Shown piece by piece: positions 1 to 7,495 of a DNA stretch of 64,000 nucleotides (its first letter is position 1; the number at the start of each line of letters is the position of its first letter). Source of the stretch: Chryseosolibacter sp964493505. Its GTDB lineage: Bacteria > Bacteroidota > Bacteroidia > Cytophagales > Cyclobacteriaceae. The DNA lies in contig CAZBNP010000006.1 of assembly GCA_964493505.1 (NCBI GenBank), positions 1 to 64,000 of the forward strand. The letters are read 5' to 3'. The notes under the pieces are model-generated. The model was not told the origin of the DNA, made no database searches, and saw nothing but the letters and a program-made list of their open reading frames with translations. Made by a program: the position numbers and the translations under genes.

Positions 1-36
<36 letters not shown>

Positions 37-103
37 ATTCCCTGGATATCTGACCATTAGTTATCAGGCGAATTCCCAATACCTAATACCCAATGCCCAA
101 AGA

Positions 104-175
104 GCGGGAGACGAGGTTCGAACTCGCGACCTATAGCTTGGAAGGCTATCGCTCTACCAACTGAGCTACTCCCGC
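104..175 (-). tRNA. tRNA-Gly (TCC)
   Basis: A complete 72-nt cloverleaf on the minus strand. The acceptor stem GCGGGAG pairs with CTCCCGC. The D arm is GTAGCTCAGTTGGTAGAGC, the anticodon arm GATAGCCTTCCAAGCTAT gives anticodon TCC, and the T arm contains GAGTTCGAACCTC. CCA is not encoded. It lies between tRNA-Thr and tRNA-Tyr, presumably in one transcript. Two broken copies of its 5' half follow directly upstream. Confidence 0.95.
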
Positions 176-196
176 ATTATTGCATCCTGTCAAACT

Positions 197-243
197 GGCT
201 ATCGATCTACCATCCCGATAGCTATCGGGAGAGCTACTCCCGC
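197..243 (-). pseudogene. Truncated tRNA-Gly copy 1 with a palindrome in the D loop
   Basis: On the minus strand this reads as the tRNA-Gly acceptor 5' strand and D-stem (GCGGGAGTAGCTC), then a roughly 19-bp palindrome where the intact gene has AGTT, then GGTAGATCGATAGCC, which matches the intact GGTAGAGCGATAGCC with two base changes. The copy then ends. There is no anticodon loop, T arm or acceptor 3' strand, so it cannot make a functional tRNA. Confidence 0.75.
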
Positions 244-264
244 ATTATTGCATCCTGTCAAACC

Positions 265-311
265 GGCTATCGATCTACCTCCCGATAGCCATCGGGATGA
301 GCTACTCCCGC
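265..311 (-). pseudogene. Truncated tRNA-Gly copy 2 with a palindrome in the D loop
   Basis: This is the second copy, exactly 68 bp from the first. The architecture is the same: an intact tRNA 5' strand, a palindromic insertion in the D loop with one changed central base (CCCGATAGCC/ATCGGG on the plus strand), and truncation after the 5' strand of the anticodon stem. The palindrome resembles the anticodon stem of the intact gene (GATAGC...GCTATA), so it may derive from tRNA stem sequence by template switching (inference). Confidence 0.75.
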
Positions 312-352
312 ATTATACTTCCGGGCGTCCAATCCCTGAACTTGAATCTTTG

Positions 353-435
353 TGGGGGAAATAGGATTCGAACCTATGAAGTCATAAGACAACAGATTTA
401 CAGTCTGTCCCAGTTGGCCGCTTTGGTATTCCCCC
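353..435 (-). tRNA. tRNA-Tyr (GTA)
   Basis: A class II tRNA with a long variable arm, as expected for tyrosine. The acceptor GGGGGAA pairs with TTCCCCC and the discriminator is A. The anticodon arm CAGACTGTAAATCTG gives anticodon GTA. The T arm contains ATAGGTTCGAATCCTAT. CCA is not encoded. It is the first gene of the minus-strand tRNA cluster Tyr-Gly-Thr, and the 68-bp repeat array separates it from tRNA-Gly. Confidence 0.95.
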
Positions 436-562
436 GCAATTACAATAAAAACAATGAACTCACCTTTCCTGCCGGAAAAAACAGGAGTGCAAAATTATAC
501 CGTTTTATACTTTTTCAAAACTTAAACGCCGATTTTCCTACATTTTCGGGGGGAAGGTATGC

Positions 563-859
563 TTACATGACAATAATGTCGCTGATGACCCCGGCTCCGA
601 ATTCCTTTTTGAACATTTCCAGAACCTGAGCCTTGTGAAGCAAGAAGTCCTGCTTCATTGACGGGGACTCCAATTCGACAAATAATACCCTGTCGCGAAT
701 GTAAAGTTTCCTGGTACGACGGGCGATAGGCTTTCCCGCCATCCTTTCCCAGGAGTTGATGAGACTGGCCTCGTCAAACTTCGTCGTTAGCCGGTAGGAG
801 TTCAGCAATTCGCGAATTGCCTGCCCCATCGTTTGAATCTCTTTTTTTGGGCCCGCCAT
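563..859 (-). CDS. DUF721 (DciA-like) protein
   Basis: A 98-residue protein of the DUF721 family, whose best-known member DciA helps load the replicative helicase in bacteria lacking DnaC. The pattern is typical: an N-terminal helix (MGQAIRELLNSYRL), the conserved segment SWERMAGKPIARRTRKLYI with the invariant Trp and Gly, and a C-terminal beta/alpha part with LFVELESPSMKQDF. Met11 is an alternative start. It lies 89 bp downstream of recF on the same strand, and recF/DUF721 neighbours occur in several bacterial groups. The family call is firm, but a helicase-loading role here is inferred. Confidence 0.85.
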   Translation of the reverse strand: MAGPKKEIQTMGQAIRELLNSYRLTTKFDEASLINSWERMAGKPIARRTRKLYIRDRVLFVELESPSMKQDFLLHKAQVLEMFKKEFGAGVISDIIVM

Positions 860-948
860 TATACAATTATCATAAAGACCTCAGGGTCAAGTGGACACCT
901 GAAAGTCGCATCATTCCTAAACCAAATCAGCTCACGCCACCGCTCACT

Positions 949-2055
949 TCAAACAGATTCCTCCCGGCAACCGTTCTGCTCCACCTTAAAGAAACACGCT
1001 TCTATTCGCGATTCTTCAAGAAACATTCTGGTACGCTCCGGCCGTGCGTCGGTAATAAACAACTGCCCAAGTTCCCCATTATTTATCAGCATCAAAAGCT
1101 TCTCGATACGGAAATCGTCGAGCTTGTCAAAAATATCATCCAGCAGCAGTAATGGAGGGAACCCTTTGTGTCGCTTTATCAGGTCAAACTGAGCCAGTTT
1201 CATGGCAATCACGAAAGACTTCTGCTGGCCCTGCGATCCGAGCCGCTTCAAATCGCCGGTACCCAGCGTAAACTGGTAGTCGTCACGGTGGATGCCGAAG
1301 GTCGTGCGCTGCAGCATCAGATCCCTCGCTCGTCGCTGCGCCAGGCCATCTGCGAACGACAGGTCGTTCAACTCACTATTATAATGGAACCCGGCATCTT
1401 CATGTGCGACGATGATACTATAGTATTGCTGGAAAACCGGGCGATAATCTTCCACAAACTGCTTCCTCCGGTCGTGGAGGTAACTCCCGTGGCGAATCAG
1501 CTGATGGTCGTACACCTCCATGACGACAGGGTCAAACCGGTTGCTCTCGGCGAACATTTTCAGAAGTCCGTTCCGTTGTTTGAGGGTCTGGTTGTATTGA
1601 ATAAGAGACTCGAGGTACTTCCTGTCGATCTGTGAAATAATACTATCGAAAAACCGTCGGCGCGCCTCGCTACCCTCCCTTACGAGGTCTGTGTCATCCG
1701 GCGCAATCAATACGACGGGATATTTACCGATGTGGTCGCTAATCTTTTGGTACTCATTCGCGCCTTCGCGGAAGGCTTTCTTAGACCCGACCCGGAAGCC
1801 GACGGAAAGCTCGCGCTCGTCCTGGCCTGCTTCCATCATTCCGCGAATGAAGAAATGCTGTTCACCGATTCGTATGCAATGGCTGTCGGACGCCGCCGTC
1901 GCGCTTCGGGTCATCGACAGATAATATATAGCGTCGAGCAGGTTGGTTTTGCCGCTACCGTTCTTACCAACCAGGACGTTTACTTTTGGTGAAAATTTGA
2001 CTTTGGCTTCAGCGTAATTCTTGAAATTGACCAGCTGGAGCGTTTTTAAGTGCAT
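949..2055 (-). CDS. recF: DNA replication and repair protein RecF
   Basis: RecF is an SMC-like ATPase that helps RecO and RecR load RecA at single-strand gaps and stalled forks. At 368 residues it has normal length. The N-terminus MHLKTLQLVNFKNY and Walker A GKNGSGKT (residues 30-37) are classic. The ABC signature LGSQGQQKS and Walker B LLLLDDIFDKLD lie in the C-terminal third, followed by the D-loop region and TDARPER. The gene is divergent from pdhA, with 71 bp between the two start codons, and is likely co-transcribed with the DUF721 gene downstream. Confidence 0.96.
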   Translation of the reverse strand: MHLKTLQLVNFKNYAEAKVKFSPKVNVLVGKNGSGKTNLLDAIYYLSMTRSATAASDSHCIRIGEQHFFIRGMMEAGQDERELSVGFRVGSKKAFREGANEYQKISDHIGKYPVVLIAPDDTDLVREGSEARRRFFDSIISQIDRKYLESLIQYNQTLKQRNGLLKMFAESNRFDPVVMEVYDHQLIRHGSYLHDRRKQFVEDYRPVFQQYYSIIVAHEDAGFHYNSELNDLSFADGLAQRRARDLMLQRTTFGIHRDDYQFTLGTGDLKRLGSQGQQKSFVIAMKLAQFDLIKRHKGFPPLLLLDDIFDKLDDFRIEKLLMLINNGELGQLFITDARPERTRMFLEESRIEACFFKVEQNGCREESV

Positions 2056-2077
2056 AAATAGTATTTACATGGAAAGT

Positions 2078-2108
2078 TTTGCGAATGTTCGTAAGGGGGT
2101 TAATTTCG
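2078..2108 (+). promoter_or_regulatory. Bacteroidota-type promoter of pdhA
   Basis: TTTG at 2078-2081, a 19-bp spacer, and TAATTTCG at 2101-2108 fit the Bacteroidota -33/-7 pattern (TTTG, about 19 nt, TAnnTTTG) with one mismatch in the -7 box. Transcription would start near 2112. This supports the ATG at 2127 rather than the upstream in-frame start codon at 2079, which lies inside the promoter. Confidence 0.55.
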
Positions 2109-2126
2109 CAGTTCAAAATTAGGAAT

Positions 2127-3191
2127 ATGCCTACGACAACCAAAGCAAAGAACCCTTCTGCGGGTAAGCCTGAAGCGCCGGGAAATAAGGGGAAAGGCGC
2201 AAAAAACGAGTTTAGTAAAGAAACCTACCTTACCTGGTACGAGAGCATGCAACTGATGCGCAAGTTCGAGGAAAGATCCGGACAATTATACGGAATGCAA
2301 AAAATCAGAGGTTTTTGTCACCTTTATATCGGACAGGAAGCCTGTGTTGCCGGTGCGGTCAGCGCGCTGACGAAAGACGATAAATGGATAACAGCTTACC
2401 GTGATCACGCCCATCCCCTCGGGCTCGGCACGGACCCGAAAGCTATAATGGCAGAGCTTTTTGGAAAAGAAACCGGCGTTTCGAAGGGTAAAGGCGGCTC
2501 CATGCACTTGTTTGATAAGGAGCATAATTTCTTCGGCGGCCACGGAATTGTAGGGGGCCAGATCCCTCTCGGTGCCGGTATTGCCTTCGCTGATAAATAC
2601 AACAAGACCAAAAATCTTTGCATGTGCTATATGGGCGACGGTGCGGTGCGTCAGGGCGCTTTCCACGAGACCCTAAACTACGCGATGCTCTGGAAACTGC
2701 CAGTCATATTTGCGATTGAGAATAATGGATACGCAATGGGTACTTCCGTGCAGCGTTCCTCCAACGTCACCGAGCTCTATAAACTCGGTGAAGCTTTCGA
2801 TATGCCTTCGGAACCGGTAGATGGAATGAGTGTAGAGGCTGTTCATATCGCAGTTGCGCGCGCGGCGGAAAGGGCAAGGAACGGCGAAGGACCCACACTC
2901 CTTGAATTTCGCACCTACCGCTACAAAGGCCATTCAATGTCCGACCCGGCGAAATACCGCGAAAAAAACGAGGTAGAAGAGTACAAACAACGCGATCCTA
3001 TCGAAGTGGTCAGGACCACGATCCTCTCCAAAAAATTCGCGACCGAGAAGGACCTTGAAGCAATAGACCAGTCAATTTTGGCTGTAGTCGAAGAGAGTGT
3101 CCGCTTTGCGGAAGAATCCAACTACCCCGACCCCTCCGAGGCGTTAAAGGATATTTACGTACAGGAAGATTACCCCTACATTCTCGATTAA
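2127..3191 (+). CDS. pdhA: Pyruvate dehydrogenase E1 component, alpha subunit
   Basis: This is the thiamine-diphosphate-binding alpha subunit of the E1 heterotetramer, which decarboxylates pyruvate for acetyl-CoA formation. The thiamine-diphosphate motif is visible as GDGAVRQGAFHET with a downstream ENNGYAMGT. Other family blocks are IGQEA, YRDHAHPLG, GGSMHLF and RYKGHSMSDP with the phosphorylation-loop region. The N-terminal 30 residues are Lys/Gly-rich and variable. The start at 2127 (MPTTTKAKN) is preferred because of the promoter position, giving 354 residues. No beta subunit or E2 gene is adjacent, and the E3 gene lpdA is 20 kb away, so the complex is encoded in pieces. Confidence 0.93.
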   Translation: MPTTTKAKNPSAGKPEAPGNKGKGAKNEFSKETYLTWYESMQLMRKFEERSGQLYGMQKIRGFCHLYIGQEACVAGAVSALTKDDKWITAYRDHAHPLGLGTDPKAIMAELFGKETGVSKGKGGSMHLFDKEHNFFGGHGIVGGQIPLGAGIAFADKYNKTKNLCMCYMGDGAVRQGAFHETLNYAMLWKLPVIFAIENNGYAMGTSVQRSSNVTELYKLGEAFDMPSEPVDGMSVEAVHIAVARAAERARNGEGPTLLEFRTYRYKGHSMSDPAKYREKNEVEEYKQRDPIEVVRTTILSKKFATEKDLEAIDQSILAVVEESVRFAEESNYPDPSEALKDIYVQEDYPYILD

Positions 3192-3244
3192 TCCAGCCTG
3201 GGGGCAGTTCGAAAAGGACTCTTTTTTTAGTATGCGCAAATTTG

Positions 3245-3252
3245 TAGTTTTG
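3245..3252 (+). promoter_or_regulatory. -7 promoter element before the TPR protein gene
   Basis: TAGTTTTG matches TAnnTTTG exactly, 44 bp before the ATG of the TPR gene. A T-rich stretch near 3221-3228 lies at the expected -33 distance but is not a clear TTTG. It suggests the TPR gene and perhaps ribH are transcribed separately from pdhA. Confidence 0.45.
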
Positions 3253-3296
3253 CGCCCCGAACTTTTGTTTGGTCGGGAAAAAGAAATATAACAACA

Positions 3297-3986
3297 ATGG
3301 CTAAGAAAGTAGAACACAAACACGAACTGATAGAGAATCCGCAAGCGCTGGCGGAAAAACTTCGCGGCGCGGAAAACTGGATGGAACGGAACCCGAAAGC
3401 TGCTATCGGAATTCTGGCTGCCGCGGTTCTGCTTATCGGTGGATATTTCGGCTTCCAATATTATAAAGACAATCAGGAAGCAGAAGCCCAGCGTGAAATG
3501 TTTCAGGCTGTGTACTACTTTGAAGCAGACAGCCTGGACCTCGCGCTTAACGGCGATGGCAACAACCTCGGTTTTATCAACATAATTGAGGACTATGGCA
3601 TCACAAATGCGGCCAACCTGGCGAACTATTACGCCGGCGTTTCTTTTCTGAAGCAGGGGAAATTCGAAGTTGCACGACTCTATCTCGAAGACTTCAAATC
3701 CAGAGATCTTCTCATCCAGGCGCGGGCTTACAGCCTCATAGGCGACACTTATATGGAAGAAGATAATTTCGAACAGGCAGCAACGTTCTACAATAAAGCT
3801 GCTAACTATAAACCCAACAAATACTTTTCTCCTGCGTACCTGATGAAGGCAGCGTTAGCGTTCGAAAAGAGTAACCAGGAAAAGAAGGCGATTGATACCT
3901 ACGATAAGATCATCAACGAATACTTCGATTCACCCGAGTTCCAGAACGCCAGGAAGTTCAAAGCCAGACTGGAATCGCAGTCTTAA
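3297..3986 (+). CDS. Membrane-anchored TPR protein (YfgM-like layout)
   Basis: A 229-residue protein with a basic cytoplasmic N-terminus, one transmembrane helix at about residues 35-55 (AAIGILAAAVLLIGGYFGF) and a periplasmic C-terminal region of tetratricopeptide repeats. Two repeats are clear: QARAYSLIGDTYMEEDNFEQAATFYNKAA and AYLMKAALAFEKSNQEKKAIDTYDKII. The layout resembles E. coli YfgM, an ancillary SecYEG subunit, but sequence similarity to it was not tested. The gene is followed by a terminator-like hairpin and then ribH, an arrangement common in Bacteroidota. The specific function is unknown. Confidence 0.75.
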   Translation: MAKKVEHKHELIENPQALAEKLRGAENWMERNPKAAIGILAAAVLLIGGYFGFQYYKDNQEAEAQREMFQAVYYFEADSLDLALNGDGNNLGFINIIEDYGITNAANLANYYAGVSFLKQGKFEVARLYLEDFKSRDLLIQARAYSLIGDTYMEEDNFEQAATFYNKAANYKPNKYFSPAYLMKAALAFEKSNQEKKAIDTYDKIINEYFDSPEFQNARKFKARLESQS

Positions 3987-4000
3987 AATGCATTACAGGA

Positions 4001-4030
4001 AAGGGTAGCGGAGACTATCCCTTTTTTTTT
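4001..4030 (+). terminator. Rho-independent terminator after the TPR gene
   Basis: AGGGTAG and CTATCCC form an imperfect stem (one bulged A) around the loop CGGAGA, immediately followed by a run of nine to ten T. It lies 15 bp after the TPR stop codon and 21 bp before the ribH ATG, so ribH is either attenuated here or read through. Confidence 0.75.
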
Positions 4031-4050
4031 GACCAATAATCAAGTCATCA

Positions 4051-4518
4051 ATGGGTGGTACTCTGAAATCCGGACCTGTCAAGAGTAAAATTAATCTTTC
4101 GCGTAAGAAGATCGCGATCGTGGTGGCATCCTGGAATGAAGACATAACAGAGGCGTTATACGAAGGAGCATTTCAATCGCTGGTAGCTGCCGGTGTCAAG
4201 CGATCCAACGTGATCCGCAAGGACGTGCCGGGGAGTTTCGAGTTGCCACTCGGCGCCTTGTGGATGGCCGAGCGCAAAGACATTCACGCTGTTATCTGCC
4301 TCGGCTGCGTAATTCAGGGCGACACGCCTCATTTTGACTATATCTGCCAGGCCGTCGCCTACGGCATCACCGAAGTCAATCTCAAAACAAAAAAGCCGGT
4401 AATCTTCGGCGTACTCACCACCCTCAATAAAAAACAAGCACTTGAACGCGCCGGCGGCAAGTTCGGCAATAAGGGGGAAGAAGCAGCTATTACTGCTGTT
4501 GGAATGCTGACGGTATAA
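4051..4518 (+). CDS. ribH: 6,7-dimethyl-8-ribityllumazine synthase
   Basis: Lumazine synthase condenses 5-amino-6-ribitylamino-uracil with 3,4-dihydroxy-2-butanone 4-phosphate in the penultimate step of riboflavin synthesis. At 155 residues it is of normal size. Substrate-binding and catalytic blocks are ASWNE (residues 26-30), GSFELP (61-66), GDTPHFDYI with the catalytic His94, and ERAGGKFGNKGEEAA with phosphate-binding Arg133. The sequence GCVIQGDT replaces the commoner GAVIRGxT, a mild variation. No other riboflavin gene is adjacent. Confidence 0.95.
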   Translation: MGGTLKSGPVKSKINLSRKKIAIVVASWNEDITEALYEGAFQSLVAAGVKRSNVIRKDVPGSFELPLGALWMAERKDIHAVICLGCVIQGDTPHFDYICQAVAYGITEVNLKTKKPVIFGVLTTLNKKQALERAGGKFGNKGEEAAITAVGMLTV

Positions 4519-4522
4519 AAAT

Positions 4523-4550
4523 AAGGTATAAGGGAAAACCCTCATACCTT
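4523..4550. terminator. Hairpin between convergent ribH and icd
   Basis: AAGGTATAAGGG pairs with CCCTCATACCTT around an AAAA loop (11 pairs, one A-C mismatch). It fills the 44-bp gap between two convergent genes, so it probably terminates transcription from both sides, although the T-runs are weak. Confidence 0.55.
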
Positions 4551-4562
4551 ACACTGCTTCAT

Positions 4563-5789
4563 CTACATCCTGCTAACAATTTCCTGCGCAAATTCAGAGC
4601 ACTTCAACAGGGTCGCTCCTTCCATCTGCCGATGGAAATCATAGGTAACGCGTTTTGAGGTAATCGCGCTGTCGAGTCCTTTATAGATCAGGTCCGCAAC
4701 TTCCTGCCAGCGCATGTATTCAAACATCATGGCACCTGACAATATCACTGATCCCGGATTAACCTTATCCTGACCCGCGTATTTCGGAGCTGTTCCGTGT
4801 GTAGCTTCAAAGATCGCGTGACCGGTCACATAGTTGATGTTAGCTCCCGGGGCTATACCGATTCCGCCGACGATCGCGGCAAGTGCATCAGAGATATAGT
4901 CGCCATTGAGGTTCAACGTTGCTACGACAGAATATTCATCAGGTCTGAGAAGAATCTGTTGCAGGAAGGCGTCGGCAATGGCGTCCTTGACGATCAGTTT
5001 GTGACCATCTTTTTCTATTACCTGCCACGGACCTCCGTCCAGATCTTTTGCACCGAATTCAGACTTCGCAAGGGCGTAACCCCAGTCGCGGAAGCTCCCT
5101 TCGGTAAACTTCATGATATTTCCTTTGTGCACCAGGGTGAGGCTTGGCTTCTTCTGCTCAAGAGCAAACTCGAGCGCCGAACGCACCAGGCGCTCAGTAC
5201 CTTCTTTCGACACGGGCTTGATGCCAATACTCGCCGATTTCGGGAACCTGATTTTTTTGAATGCTTTGGGAAACGTGTCCTCGAAGAACGTCAGAAACTG
5301 CTTGTTTTCCTCTGTTCCCGCCTGGAATTCAATACCGGCGTAGATATCTTCTGTGTTCTCGCGAAAGAGGACCATATCAGTCTTCTGTGGCTCCTTCACA
5401 GGAGAGGGTACACCTTTGAACCACCTGACGGGCCTTACACAAGCGTAAAGATCTAGTTCCTGGCGCAGGGCGACGTTCAGTGACCTGATCCCGCCACCAA
5501 CAGGCGTTGTCAGCGGCCCCTTAATCCCGACGAGATATTCGCGAAAGGTTTGCAATGTTTCAGCAGGAAGCCAGTCGTTGACTTTCTTGAAGGACTTCTC
5601 CCCCGCCAAAACTTCTTTCCAATTGATCTTCCGCTTACCGTTATAGGCTTTCTCGACTGCAGCGTCGAATACAATTCTGGATGCAGGCCAAATATCTATA
5701 CCTGTTCCATCGCCTTCGATATACGGTATGGTCGGATTGTCGGGAACCACCAGCTTGCCGTTGCTGATGGTGATTTTTTGATCACTCAT
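4563..5789 (-). CDS. icd: NADP-dependent isocitrate dehydrogenase
   Basis: This TCA-cycle enzyme oxidises isocitrate to 2-oxoglutarate. It belongs to the E. coli Icd type (408 residues from the ATG at 5789). The segment TTPVGGGIRSLNVALRQELD contains the active-site serine that AceK phosphorylates in E. coli. FRENTEDIYAGIE follows. HGTAPKYAG carries the Lys-Tyr pair, and TYDFHRQM carries the Tyr and Arg, that select NADP over NAD in this family. The longer reading frame starting at 5882 is rejected because a -7 promoter box lies at 5831-5838, inside it. No aceK is visible nearby. Confidence 0.95.
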   Translation of the reverse strand: MSDQKITISNGKLVVPDNPTIPYIEGDGTGIDIWPASRIVFDAAVEKAYNGKRKINWKEVLAGEKSFKKVNDWLPAETLQTFREYLVGIKGPLTTPVGGGIRSLNVALRQELDLYACVRPVRWFKGVPSPVKEPQKTDMVLFRENTEDIYAGIEFQAGTEENKQFLTFFEDTFPKAFKKIRFPKSASIGIKPVSKEGTERLVRSALEFALEQKKPSLTLVHKGNIMKFTEGSFRDWGYALAKSEFGAKDLDGGPWQVIEKDGHKLIVKDAIADAFLQQILLRPDEYSVVATLNLNGDYISDALAAIVGGIGIAPGANINYVTGHAIFEATHGTAPKYAGQDKVNPGSVILSGAMMFEYMRWQEVADLIYKGLDSAITSKRVTYDFHRQMEGATLLKCSEFAQEIVSRM

Positions 5790-5830
5790 TATTAGGCTGT
5801 TTAAGGTTTCACTGGCTTTCAAAAAGCGCA

Positions 5831-5838
5831 CAAAAATA
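5831..5838 (-). promoter_or_regulatory. -7 promoter element of icd
   Basis: On the minus strand TATTTTTG matches TAnnTTTG exactly. It lies 41 bp before the ATG at 5789. No convincing TTTG was found at -33. It supports the shorter icd start. Confidence 0.45.
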
Positions 5839-5980
5839 GTCAGTATTAACGGAATTTGCGGCCTGCTTACAAAAAAACGCACCCGTTCACCACATTAATT
5901 TTCGGCGCTGACCCACAAACTCCTCGGCTAAGAACGCCGGAACGACTAAATTAGAGCCGAACAATCGTTGACAGTGAACA

Positions 5981-6571
5981 GTGGATCGTAGACTGATCTT
6001 AATACTATTTGTGGTCTTCCTTCAGGCTTTCACCCCCGGCGACAAGGCAGAAGTCGATCTAACCGCGACATGCCTGTCTGCGGAGGAGATGAAACTGTAT
6101 GACCTGATGATGGCCTACCGGAAATCGGAAGGTCTGGACGCGATTCCGCTGTCTTCCCGTCTCACCCTTGTCGCGCAGACGCACGCTCGCGACCTGGCAG
6201 ACAACTACAAGTTCAATCCCGGCAACAAATGCAATCCACACAGCTGGTCCTCGAAAGGCAAGTGGTCATCATGCTGCTATACAGATGATCACAAACGAGC
6301 GGACTGTATGTGGAACAAACCGAGGGAGATTGCCGGATACGAAAGTCCAGGCTACGAAATCGCCTACTACAGTTCCGCCGGGGCTTCTGCCCTCGAAGGA
6401 CTGGAAGGATGGAAGAAAAGTCCGGCCCACAACCCGTTAATTGTCAATGTGGGTATCTGGAAAAAAGTGAAATGGAAGGCTATCGGTATAGGCTTCTACA
6501 AAGAATACGGCATTGTCTGGTTTGGAGAGCTTGACGATCCTTCGGATCTGCCAATATGCCCTCAACCGTGA
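5981..6571 (+). CDS. Secreted CAP-domain (SCP/PR-1-like) protein
   Basis: A 196-residue exported protein starting at GTG, as no in-frame ATG lies in front of the signal peptide (LILILFVVFLQAFT). The CAP (cysteine-rich secretory, antigen 5, PR-1) pattern is seen in THARDLADN with His68, CNPHSW with His87, GYEIAYY with Glu126 and a late His150. These are candidates for the CAP cavity His/Glu residues. IGIGFYKEYGIVWFGE is the usual C-terminal strand block. Six Cys in the mature part suggest disulfides. Substrate or role is unknown. It is convergent with panB. Confidence 0.75.
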   Translation: MDRRLILILFVVFLQAFTPGDKAEVDLTATCLSAEEMKLYDLMMAYRKSEGLDAIPLSSRLTLVAQTHARDLADNYKFNPGNKCNPHSWSSKGKWSSCCYTDDHKRADCMWNKPREIAGYESPGYEIAYYSSAGASALEGLEGWKKSPAHNPLIVNVGIWKKVKWKAIGIGFYKEYGIVWFGELDDPSDLPICPQP

Positions 6572-6624
6572 TTTGCCAGTTGGAATATTCGGTAACTGTT
6601 CAATCGATCTTTCTGCTCCTCTTC

Positions 6625-6654
6625 CTTCACCGGCCAGTTCTCTGGCGGTCGAAG
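6625..6654. terminator. Hairpin between the convergent CAP gene and panB
   Basis: CTTC-ACCG-CCAG and CTGG-CGGT-GAAG form a 12-bp stem with two single bulges and a TTCT loop. It sits immediately after the panB stop codon (minus strand) and about 55 bp after the CAP stop. There is no strong T-run on either side. Confidence 0.4.
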
Positions 6655-6656
6655 GG

Positions 6657-7475
6657 TCAGTATTTTTCGTCTTCGCTTGGAAAAGATTTTGATTTTACAT
6701 CCGACACATAATTCCGCACAGCATCGGTCACGACCGTATCCAGGTCAGCGTAGCGCCGCAGGAACCTCGGCTTGAATTCCTTGTTGATGCCAAGCATATC
6801 CTGCATTACGAGCACCTGCCCGTCTGTATCCGGCCCCGCACCGATACCTATGGTTGGAATCTGTATTGACTCTGATACTTTTTTCGCGAGAACAGCCGGA
6901 ATCTTTTCCAGAACAATGCCGAAGCAGCCGCATGCTGTCAGCAACTGTGCATCGTCTATAAGTTTTTCCGCTTCTGCTTCCTGCCGGGCCCTCACGGTGT
7001 AAGTACCGAATTTGTAGATAGACTGGGGAGTCAATCCCAGGTGGCCCATCACTGGTATGCCGGCACTGAGAATACGTTCCACCGATTCTTTAACTTCGCG
7101 GCCACCTTCCAGTTTAACAGCATGGGCACCTGCTTCTTTCATAATGCGAATAGCGGAACGCAAAGCCTCGCTTGAATTTCCCTGGTACGTCCCAAAAGGA
7201 AGGTCCACGATAACCAATGCCCTTCCCACTCCCCGCACAACCGATGCCGCGTGGTAGATCATCTGGTCGAGGGTTATGGGGAGCGTTGTCTCATACCCAG
7301 CCATGACGTTCGATGCGGAGTCGCCCACAAGAATGACGTCTACCATGGCAGCGTCGATGATCCTGGCCATACTGTAATCGTAGGCTGTCAACATCGCGAT
7401 CTTCTCACCACGATTCTTCATCTCCTGAAGCTGGTGGGTAGTTACCTTTTTAATTTCGGGTTTATGCACTGACAT
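6657..7475 (-). CDS. panB: 3-methyl-2-oxobutanoate hydroxymethyltransferase
   Basis: Ketopantoate hydroxymethyltransferase transfers a hydroxymethyl group from 5,10-methylene-THF to 2-oxoisovalerate, the first step of pantothenate and CoA synthesis. At 272 residues it is normal. Mg-binding residues appear as VGDS (Asp52), VDLPFGTY (Asp91) and KLEGG (Glu123), and the catalytic Glu is Glu190 in FGIVLEKIP. GHLGLTPQS and TIGIGAG are further hallmarks. The downstream minus-strand end faces the CAP gene. Upstream, 20 bp away, is a phosphoribosyltransferase gene on the same strand. Confidence 0.96.
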   Translation of the reverse strand: MSVHKPEIKKVTTHQLQEMKNRGEKIAMLTAYDYSMARIIDAAMVDVILVGDSASNVMAGYETTLPITLDQMIYHAASVVRGVGRALVIVDLPFGTYQGNSSEALRSAIRIMKEAGAHAVKLEGGREVKESVERILSAGIPVMGHLGLTPQSIYKFGTYTVRARQEAEAEKLIDDAQLLTACGCFGIVLEKIPAVLAKKVSESIQIPTIGIGAGPDTDGQVLVMQDMLGINKEFKPRFLRRYADLDTVVTDAVRNYVSDVKSKSFPSEDEKY

Positions 7476-7495
7476 GTAAGTGGGATTAACGTCTT

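Larger units (their letters stand above)
163..316. repeat. 68-bp tandem repeat made from the 5' end of tRNA-Gly
   Basis: Unit 1 (163-230) and unit 2 (231-298) are each exactly 68 bp and nearly identical. A third partial copy (299-316) repeats only the first 18 bases. Each unit holds the tRNA-Gly 5' end, the spacer starting ATTATTGCATCCTGTC, a piece of the tRNA anticodon/D region, and a palindrome of the form CCCGATAGC/TATCGGG. The differences between units are a few substitutions and a one-base shift, so the duplication looks fairly recent. The array sits inside the tRNA cluster transcript. Confidence 0.85.

Noticed and set aside
163..316. The 68-bp tandem repeats as a CRISPR array
   Set aside because: The units are contiguous with no unique spacers, and they are recognisable tRNA fragments.
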